Positions 27,901-35,100 of a stretch of DNA of 37,153 bases are shown here, piece after piece. The first letter of the stretch is position 1. Every line of letters starts with the position of its first letter. The stretch is from Burkholderiaceae bacterium (GTDB taxonomy: Bacteria; Pseudomonadota; Gammaproteobacteria; Burkholderiales; Burkholderiaceae_D). The stretch is taken from assembly GCA_019751755.1 (NCBI GenBank), contig JAIENA010000208.1, forward strand, positions 1-37,153, in the 5' to 3' direction. The position numbers and the translations under genes were made by a program. The notes beneath the pieces are model-generated. The model worked only from the letters and a program-made list of their open reading frames with translations, was not told the DNA's origin and ran no database searches.

Positions 27901-30900
27901 AAACGGTGCAAGTGGCCGGCCTGACGACCGACCAGATCGCCAACCTGGGCACCAACCAGGTTGTCGCGCTGACCACCAACGCGCTGGCCAATGGCTTCGC
28001 CACCAACCAGATCGCCGCCCTGACCAGCACCCAGGCCGCCGTCTTGAGCTCGCAGCAAGTGTCGAACCTGACGTCCGACCAGATCGCCGCGATGGAAACC
28101 GATGATTTCTCGGCCCTGAAAACGAGCGCGATTGCCGGCCTGAAAACCGCACAACTGGCGGCCCTGAACACCACGCACGTGGTGTCGATGTCGACCCAGC
28201 AAGTCGCCGCCCTGAGCAGCGCCCAAATGGCCGGCTTTGGCACCGACGCGATCGCCGCGATCGAAACGCAAGATCTGGCCGCATTGAAAACCAGCGCGAT
28301 CGCTGGTTTGACGACCGACCAGATTGGCGCCATCACGACCGACCAGATCGGCAACATGACGTCGTCGCAGATCGCCGCGATGACCACCAACCAGATCACC
28401 AACGGCTTGAACACCGCGCAAGTGGTGGCGATGACCTCGACCCAGCTGGCTGGCCTGTCCACGCTGCAATTCGCCGCGCTGACCTCGGACGCGATCGCCG
28501 CGATTGAAACCACCGACATCATCGGCCTGAAAACGACCGTGATCGCCGCCATGAAAACGGTGCAGGTGGCCGGCCTGACGACCGACCAGATCGCCAACCT
28601 GGGCACCAACCAGGTTGTCGCGCTGACCACCAACGCGCTGGCCAATGGCTTCGCCACCAACCAGATCGCCGCCCTGACCAGCACCCAGGCTGCCGTGATG
28701 AGCTCGCAGCAAATCGCGAACTTGACGTCGGACCAGATCGCCGCGATGGAGACCGAAGACTTCTCGGCCCTGCGCACGGTGGCGATTGCCGGCCTGAAAA
28801 CCGCGCAACTGTCGGCCCTGAATACCGATCACGTGGTGTCGATGTCGACCCAGCAGGTGGCCGCCCTGAGCAGCGCCCAGATGGCCGGCTTCAGTACCAC
28901 TGCCATTGCCGCGATGGAAACCCAAGACCTGGCCGCGCTGAAAACCAACGCCATTGCTGGCCTGACCACCGACCAGGTGACCGCCATCACGACCGAGCAG
29001 ATCGGCAACATGACGTCGTCCCAGATCGCCGCGATGACGACCAACCAGATCGCCAACGGCCTGACCACCGCGCAAGTGGTGGCCATGACCTCGACCCAAC
29101 TGGCTGGCCTGTCCACGCTGCAATTCGCCGCGCTGACCTCGGACGCCATCGCCGCGATTGAAACCACCGACATCATCGGCCTGAAAACCACCGTGATCGC
29201 CGCGATGAAAACGGTGCAAGTGGCCGGCCTGACGACCGACCAGATCGCCAACCTGGGCACCAACCAGGTTGTCGCGCTGACCACCAACGCGCTGGCCAAT
29301 GGCTTCGCCACCAACCAGATCGCCGCCCTGACCAGCACCCAGGCTGCCGTGATGAGCTCGCAGCAAATCGCGAACTTGACGTCGGACCAGATCGCCGCGA
29401 TGGAGACCGAAGACTTCTCGGCCCTGCGCACGGTGGCGATTGCCGGCCTGAAAACCGCGCAACTGTCGGCCCTGAATACCGATCACGTGGTGTCGATGTC
29501 GACCCAGCAGGTGGCCGCCCTGAGCAGCGCCCAGATGGCCGGCTTCAGTACCACTGCCATTGCCGCGATGGAAACCCAAGACCTGGCCGCGCTGAAAACC
29601 AACGCCATTGCTGGCCTGACCACCGACCAGGTGACCGCCATCACGACCGAGCAGATCGGCAACATGACGTCGTCCCAGATCGCCGCGATGACGACCAACC
29701 AGATCGCCAACGGCCTGACCACCGCGCAAGTGGTGGCCATGACCTCGACCCAACTGGCCGGCCTGAATACGCTGCAATTCGGTGCGCTGACCTCGGACGC
29801 CATCGCCGCGATTGAAACGGCGGACATCATTGGCCTGAAAACCACCGTGATTGCCGCACTGAAAACCGTGCAGGTGGCGGGCCTGACGACCGACCAGATC
29901 GGCGCCCTGGGCACCAACCAGGCGGTCGCATTGTCCACCAACGCACTGACCAACGGCTTTAACACCGCCCAGATCGTTGCGCTGAACACGTCGCAGGCTG
30001 CCGTCCTGAGCTCGCAGCAAGTGGCGAATCTGACCTCTGACCAGATTGCCGCGCTGGAAAGCGACGACCTGGCGGTGCTGAAAACCTCGGCGATCGCCGG
30101 ACTGAAGACGGCCCAGTTGTCGGCCCTGAACACTGCGCAAGTGGTGGCGCTGGCCACCAGCCAGATGGCCTCGCTGTCGAGCGCCCAGATGGCGGGCTTT
30201 AGCACCACTGCCGTGGCCGCACTGGAAACCGATGACTTGGGCGCGCTGAAATCGTCCGCAGTGATCGGCCTGACGTCCGACCAGATCGCAGCGATCACGA
30301 CCGACCAGATCGGGACGCTGAAAACCAACCAGGTAGTGGCGCTGACCACCAACCAGTTGGCCAACGGCCTGTCCACCGCACAAGTGGCGGCGATGGCATC
30401 GAACCAGTTGGCGGCGCTGAGCACGCTGCAGTTCGCTGCGCTGACCTCCGACCAGGTGGGCGCGATCGATACCGATGACATCAGCGTGCTGAAGACCACC
30501 GTGATCGCCGCACTGAAGACCGTGCAGATCGCCGGCCTGACGACCGCACAGATCGGCGCGCTGGGTACCAACCAGGCCGTCGCGCTGTCCACCAATGCGC
30601 TGGCGAATGGCTTCAACACCGCCCAGATCGTTGCGCTGACCAGCACCCAGGCTGCGGTGCTGAGCTCGACGCAAGTGGCTGCGCTGAGCTCCGACTCGGT
30701 CGCGGCGCTGGAAACCGATGACTTCTCGGCCCTGCGCACGGTGGCGATTGCCGGCCTGAAAACGGCCCAGCTGTCGGCCCTGACCACTGACCAGGTGGTG
30801 TCGATGACCTCGGCCCAGGTGGCGGCCCTGACCAGCGCCCAGATGGCCGGCTTCAGCACCGCCGCGATTGCCGCGCTGGAAACGGCTGACCTGGCGTCAC

Positions 30901-32015
30901 TGAAAACCACGGCGATCGCCGGCCTGACCACCGACCACGTGGCCGCGCTGACCAGCGACCAGCTGGCAGGCATGACGACGCAACAGTTCGCCGGCTTGAG
31001 CAGTGTCCAGATCAAGGCGCTGACCACGCTGCAGATCTCGCAGATCGAGACCCAGGACTTGGCGGCACTGAAGACCGCGACGATCCGCGCGTTGACCACC
31101 GACCAGGTGATCGGCATCACCACGCTGCAGATCTCGACCCTGGCCAGCGCGCAAGTGTGCGCCTTGACCTCGGATCAGATCCAGGCCATGACCACGGACC
31201 AGATCGGCGCCTTCCACAGCCCGTTCTACACCCCGATCGTGCTGGACCTGGGCAACAACGGCATCGATACCCTGGCCTACAGCGCAGGTGTCGAGTTCGA
31301 CATGCTGGCCAATGGCGCCAAGGCAGGCACCGGCTGGGTGGGTGGCGGCGACGGCTTGCTGGCCCTGGATCGCAACGGCAATGGTTCCATCGATGATGGT
31401 TCCGAACTGTTCGGCTCCGGCACCACGCTGGCCAACGGCCAGAAAGCCGGCAACGGTTACCAGGCCCTGGCTGAACTGGACAGCAACGGCGACGGCGCCA
31501 TCACCAGCGCGGATGCCGCCTTCGGCGACCTGCGTGTGTGGGTGGATGGCAACGCCGACGGCATCAGCTCGGCAAGCGAACTGAAATCGCTGGCGGATCT
31601 GAACATCAGCAAGCTGAACCTGAACGGCAAGTCCGATGTGTCGCTGAACAACGGCAATATCGTGGGCATGACCTCGACCTACGAAACCGCCGATGGCCAG
31701 ACCCACGCGGCAGCCGACGTCTGGTTCGCCGGCAGCAACGTGACGCCGGGTGCAGCCGACCTGCGCGGCAACGTCAGCGGCCTGGTGCAGTCGATCTCGT
31801 CCTTCGGCAGCGCGGCGCCAGTGGCGACCGGTTCGCTGACGCTGGAAGCCGGCGGCAACGTCAGCAGCAGTGTGGCGAACCTGGCGGCAGCGATCAGCCA
31901 GTTCGACGCGACCAAGCTGAACGGTGCGGCGGATCTGGCGGCAAGCGACAGCGACCTGCGTCTGAAGGCCCTGTCGAGCAGCGCCGGCCTGGGTGGCATT
32001 CTGGCTGCGAAGTAA
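24948..32015 (+). CDS. Giant octapeptide-repeat protein with C-terminal calcium-binding, T1SS-like domain
   Basis: This is a 2355-residue protein. After a 6-residue prefix MSIVTS it consists of about 258 tandem octapeptides (residues 7-2088), consensus L-[ST]-[ST]-x-Q-[VIL]-x-[AG], with 9-residue variants at fixed places and no signal peptide. From residue 2089 (FHSPFYTPIVLDLGNNGIDTL) the sequence changes. A domain follows with WVGGGDGLLALDRNGNGSIDDGSELFG (loop at Asp2141), DSNGDGAITSAD (Asp2178) and DGNADGISSASE (Asp2200), which are EF-hand-like calcium loops. Such C-termini are known from FrpC-like and other type I secreted proteins, so export by a type I system as a surface or biofilm adhesin is the best guess. 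No secretion genes are in the window. Only one Cys (AQVCAL) is present. It ends before a very strong terminator. The exact function is unknown. Confidence 0.85.
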   Translation: MSIVTSLTTLQIANLSTLQIAGLATADIAGWNTEQFGALTTDHMGVFTTAQIPAFTSNHLANALSTAQAAAMTSTQLNAMTSAQAAALNSDALAAFETSDIVGLKTTAIAALKSSQLSAMTTEQVAALGTNQVAALTTLQLSTGFATNQIVALNSTQAAVLSSAQVAALTSDSIAAMETEDFSVLKTSAIGGLKTVQLSVLTTDQIVSLNTQQVFALGSAQTGALATNVLAAMETNDLAALKSSAVVGLTSDQVSALTTDQVGALTTGQIAGMSTNQLANGLLTNQVAALSSSQLGALSTTQFASLSSDAIAAIETADLAGLKSSQIAALKTVQAAGLTTDQVANLGTNQIVALSTNVVANALNTQQVAALTSSQAAVLSSAQVSALTSDAIAAMETEDFSVLKTNAIAGLKTAQLSALTTDQVASMSTQQVAALGSAQMAGFSTSALAAMETNDLAALKTSALTGLTSDQVAGLTTDQVGALTTSQMAALTTNQLSNGMSTLQIQSLSSIQLGALSTTQFASLSSDAIAAIETTEIVGLKTTVIAALKTVQVAGLTTDQIANLGTNQVVALTTNALANGFATNQIAALTSTQAAVMSSQQIANLTSDQLAAMETDDFSVLKTSAIAGLKTAQLSALNTDQVVSMSTAQVAALSSAQMAGFNTAALAAMETNDVAVLKTNAIAGLTTDQVAALTTDQIGAMTSAQVGGMTTNQLANGLSTLQVQALTSIQLGALSTLQFSSLTSDAIAAIETSDIIGLKTTVIAAMKTVQIAGLTTDQVANLGTNQVVALTTNALTNGFATNQIVALSSTQAAVMSSQQIANLTSDQIAAMETDDFSVLKTSAIAGLKTAQLSALNTTHVVSMSTQQVAALSSAQMAGFGTDAIAALETQDLAALKTSAIAGLTTDQVGAITTDQISNMTSSQIAAMTTNQITNGLNTAQVVAMTSTQLAGLSTLQFAALTSDAIAAIETTDIIGLKTTVIAAMKTVQVAGLTTDQIANLGTNQVVALTTNALANGFATNQIAALTSTQAAVLSSQQVSNLTSDQIAAMETDDFSALKTSAIAGLKTAQLAALNTTHVVSMSTQQVAALSSAQMAGFGTDAIAAIETQDLAALKTSAIAGLTTDQIGAITTDQIGNMTSSQIAAMTTNQITNGLNTAQVVAMTSTQLAGLSTLQFAALTSDAIAAIETTDIIGLKTTVIAAMKTVQVAGLTTDQIANLGTNQVVALTTNALANGFATNQIAALTSTQAAVMSSQQIANLTSDQIAAMETEDFSALRTVAIAGLKTAQLSALNTDHVVSMSTQQVAALSSAQMAGFSTTAIAAMETQDLAALKTNAIAGLTTDQVTAITTEQIGNMTSSQIAAMTTNQIANGLTTAQVVAMTSTQLAGLSTLQFAALTSDAIAAIETTDIIGLKTTVIAAMKTVQVAGLTTDQIANLGTNQVVALTTNALANGFATNQIAALTSTQAAVMSSQQIANLTSDQIAAMETEDFSALRTVAIAGLKTAQLSALNTDHVVSMSTQQVAALSSAQMAGFSTTAIAAMETQDLAALKTNAIAGLTTDQVTAITTEQIGNMTSSQIAAMTTNQIANGLTTAQVVAMTSTQLAGLNTLQFGALTSDAIAAIETADIIGLKTTVIAALKTVQVAGLTTDQIGALGTNQAVALSTNALTNGFNTAQIVALNTSQAAVLSSQQVANLTSDQIAALESDDLAVLKTSAIAGLKTAQLSALNTAQVVALATSQMASLSSAQMAGFSTTAVAALETDDLGALKSSAVIGLTSDQIAAITTDQIGTLKTNQVVALTTNQLANGLSTAQVAAMASNQLAALSTLQFAALTSDQVGAIDTDDISVLKTTVIAALKTVQIAGLTTAQIGALGTNQAVALSTNALANGFNTAQIVALTSTQAAVLSSTQVAALSSDSVAALETDDFSALRTVAIAGLKTAQLSALTTDQVVSMTSAQVAALTSAQMAGFSTAAIAALETADLASLKTTAIAGLTTDHVAALTSDQLAGMTTQQFAGLSSVQIKALTTLQISQIETQDLAALKTATIRALTTDQVIGITTLQISTLASAQVCALTSDQIQAMTTDQIGAFHSPFYTPIVLDLGNNGIDTLAYSAGVEFDMLANGAKAGTGWVGGGDGLLALDRNGNGSIDDGSELFGSGTTLANGQKAGNGYQALAELDSNGDGAITSADAAFGDLRVWVDGNADGISSASELKSLADLNISKLNLNGKSDVSLNNGNIVGMTSTYETADGQTHAAADVWFAGSNVTPGAADLRGNVSGLVQSISSFGSAAPVATGSLTLEAGGNVSSSVANLAAAISQFDATKLNGAADLAASDSDLRLKALSSSAGLGGILAAK
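24966..31211 (+). repeat. Octapeptide repeat array with a 654-bp (27-unit, 218-residue) super-repeat
   Basis: The basic unit is 24 bp. A block of 27 units (25 of eight residues, two of nine) makes a 654-bp super-repeat. The anchor LGTNQ (GGCACC or GGTACC at 25332, 25986, 26640, 27294, 27948, 28602, 29256, 29910, 30564) recurs at exactly 654 bp eight times with no indel. Copies: 25305-25958, 25959-26612, 26613-27266, 27267-27920, 27921-28574, 28575-29228, 29229-29882, 29883-30536, and a final copy from 30537 that has lost three units. The array starts mid-period with units 14-27 (24966-25304). In each period the nine-residue units are numbers 4 and 21, and acidic E-T-x-D units are numbers 8, 15 and 25, each usually followed by an L-K unit. 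Confidence 0.95.
28566..29757 (+). repeat. Nearly identical pair of super-repeat copies
   Basis: By direct reading, 28566-29103 is identical to 29220-29757 (538 bp, offset 654). Just before the block the two copies differ at several bases. The segment 29109 to about 29345 instead matches 27801 to about 28037 (offset 1308), so the array is a mosaic. Confidence 0.85.
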
Positions 32016-32054
32016 TCATGTGACGGGCGGCAGCACGCTCGCTTAGCACGCAAA

Positions 32055-32086
32055 AACGGCAAGACTACGGTCTTGCCGTTTTTTTT
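32055..32086 (+). terminator. Strong intrinsic terminator after the first giant gene
   Basis: Perfect 11-bp stem AACGGCAAGAC / GTCTTGCCGTT (32055-32065 and 32070-32080) closed by the loop TACG, i.e. C(UACG)G in RNA, one of the very stable UNCG-type tetraloops, followed by eight T. It separates the two giant genes. Confidence 0.95.
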
Positions 32087-32099
32087 AGTTTAGTTTTTC

Positions 32100-32128
32100 C
32101 TGACGGTATCTTGTTTTTTATTTAAAAT
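32100..32128 (+). promoter_or_regulatory. Candidate promoter of the second giant gene
   Basis: CTGACG (32100-32105) and TAAAAT (32123-32128) have the ideal 17-bp spacing, 4 of 6 and 5 of 6 matches to sigma-70 elements. The first base after the terminator T-run is only 13 bp upstream, so the second gene can have its own start of transcription. Confidence 0.6.
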
Positions 32129-32159
32129 CGTACTTCCGCCTTTACGCCTGCGAGATAGC

Positions 32160-35100
32160 ATGTTTACGCTTTCGACAATGAGAACTGACCAGTTGGCCAG
32201 TATGACCATCCTGCAAATGGCGGGATTGAGCAGTTCTGAGCTGGCAACACTGAGCACTACTCAGTTGCGCCTGTTTTCGGCGGCGCAAATCGGTGCGCTG
32301 TCAACGAATGCGATTGCGAACCTCAGCACCCATCACGTGACGGCGCTGAGCGCGACGCAATTGGGCGGCGTGCAATCGGCCCAGATCGGTGCGCTGACGT
32401 CGCTGCAGGCGTCGCTGCTCGATACCACGCAGGCCGGGGCGCTGTCGGCGGCGGCCGTGGTCGGCCTGGCGCCAACCGGCGCGGCGGGACTGAAAAATAC
32501 CGTGCTGGCGGTGTTCTCGGCCAGCCATCTGGCGGGCTTGAAAACCGCCACCATCGCGGCTCTGCGCAGTGACCAGGTGGCGGCCATCGATGACACGCTG
32601 GTCGCGGCCTTGACCACGGCGCAAGCCGCGGCGCTGGGCAGCATGCAATTGGCCGGACTCGATGCCAGCGCGATTGCCGCGCTGGAGCTGGCCGATGTCG
32701 CGGCGCTGCGCCCGGCCACCGTGGCGGCGTTCAGCAATACACAATTGGCCGCGCTGGGCGCGACTCGCTTTGCCGCTCTCACCACCGCGCAAACCGCGGC
32801 GTTGAATACCGTGCAACTGGCGCAGGGCGTGACGACGAACCAGGTGGCGGCATGGAATACCGCGCAAGCGGCGGTCTTGAACAGTGCGCAACTGGCGGCC
32901 CTGCCGGCGGCCTCGCTGGCGGCGCTGCCGACGCAGCTGATTGCCGCCTTGAAACCTGTGACACTGGCCGCATTGACGTCGGCGCAGGCCGGCGGCTTGT
33001 CCGCTGTGCAGGTGGCGGCGCTGACCACGGCGCAGGCCGCTGCGCTGGGCAGCGCCTCGGTGCGCGCGCTGGGTGCCAGCGGCATTGCCGCGCTGGAAAG
33101 CATCGACCTGGCGGCGTTGAAAACCCAGGCCATCGCCGGCTTGTCGTCGGAGCAGGTGGCGGCGCTCGATAGCGCCCAGGTCCGGGCCCTGAAGACATCA
33201 CAAATTGCCGCGCTGGGCACGCTGCAACTGGCGCAAGGCTTTGACATCGGCCAGGCCGCCGGGTTGACGCCGGCGCAATTTGCCGCGTTGAGCGCCGCGC
33301 AATTCGATGCGCTGCCGGACGATTTATACACGGTGCTGGACACGGCCGACGTGCGGGCGTTGCCGCTGGCGGCGCTTGGCCGCCTGTCGTCGGCCGATCT
33401 GGCGCACTGGAGCAATACCCAGTTGCAGGCCTTGAGTACGGCGCAACTGGTGAGCCTGGCGTCGACCGCCCTGGCCGGCCTGTCCGCCAGCCAGGTGGGC
33501 AGCTTGGGCACCGCGCAAGTGGCACGCCTGGTGCCATCGGCGCTGGCCATGCTGTCGACCGCGGCGCTGGCGGGCTTGACCAGCCAGCAAATTGCCGCCA
33601 TCAGTCCCGCCACCCTGACCGCGTTGCCGACCGCGCAGTTGGCGCGCCTGGATACCGCGCAGATCGTGGCCCTGACGACGGCCCAGGTCGCCGCCTTCAA
33701 AACCAGCCACCTGGCCGCGTTGAGCACGGCGCAACTGGCGGCGTTGGAAACCCGCGACCTGGCCGCCTTACCGGCCGCCACCTTCGTTGGCATGAGCACG
33801 GCGCAACTGGCGTCGCTCAGCACGGCGGCCATGCGGGTCATGTCGCCGGCCCAAGTGGCGGCGCTGACCTCGGTGCAATTGCAATACGGACTCAGTACCG
33901 CCCAACTGGCGGCCTGGACCACCGCGCAACTGGCCGTGCTGTCCGTGCCCCAGGTCAGTGTTCTGCCGGGCGCGGCGCTGGTCGCTATCAGTGGCTTGAA
34001 ACCGTCGTCGGTTGCCGCGCTGTCGTCGGTGCAGGTGGCGGACTTGTCCACCAGCCAACTGGCGTCGCTGAACACGGCGCAAATCGTGGCACTGACCACG
34101 GCGGCGCTGGCTGGCTTGTCGGGCGAGCAGTTGGTGGCGCTGACGGGCGCGCAAGCCGGTGCGCTGACCGCACTGCAATGGAACAGTTTGCCGCTGGAAG
34201 TCTTGGCCAGCCTGGGCAGTGAAGAAATCTCCGCGCTGAAGCCGGCCGTGCTGAATGCACTGAATAGTACTTTCCTGGCCGGCCTCGACAGCATGCAAGT
34301 CCGTGCGCTCACCACCTTGCAGGCGGCGGCGCTGGGCAGCACCCAGTTGGCCGCGCTGGGCGCGGCGGGACTGGCCGTCATGGACACCGTGGATATTGCC
34401 GCGCTGGCCGCCGCCGCGCTGGGCAAACTCGACCCGGCGCTGTTGCAAGCCTTGCCCAGTGCCTCGCTGCGGGCGCTGACCACGGCGCAACTGACGGCGC
34501 TGACCACCGCGCAACTGGCCGGCTTGTCGAGCAGCCAGCCTGCCGTGCTCAGTTCGCAGCAAATCGCGGCATTGAGTTCCACCCAGTTTGCGGCGCTGCC
34601 GGGCAGCCCGGCTGACTTCCTCGGCACGGCCGCGCTGGCCGGCCTGAAACCGGGCTTGCTGGCGGCCTTGTCGTCGGCTGAACTGGCGGCGTTTGGCACG
34701 CACCAGATTGCCGCGCTGGGGTCGGCGCAATTGGCGGCGCTGCCCAGCATCAGTATTGTGGGCTTGAGCTCGGAGCAGGTACGCGCGTTCAACAGCGCGC
34801 AATTGAGCGTCCTGCCGGCGTCGGTGCTGGGCTACCTGTCGACCGCCGCGATTGCCGCGTTGGACAGCCGCCAGCTCGGTTATCTGCCGCTGACGGCGCT
34901 GGCGGCGCTGAGCTCGGCGCAACTCGCGGCCTTTGGCACGCAACAACTGGTGGCGCTGACCACGGCGCAAGCGGCGTCGCTGACGTCGCGTCAGCTGGCC
35001 GCGCTGGACAGCGCGGACCTGGCTGTGCTGGAAACCGCCGACTTTGCCGTGCTGCAGGCCAGTGTCTTGGCGATGCTGTCGTCCAGCCAACTGGCCGGCC

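Noticed and set aside
24990..30674. 1894-codon open frame on the minus strand across the repeat array (also 806- and 546-codon ones)
   Set aside because: It is antisense to the octapeptide gene. The 24-bp periodic, GC-rich codons keep other frames open. It has no ribosome binding site logic and no protein-like character.
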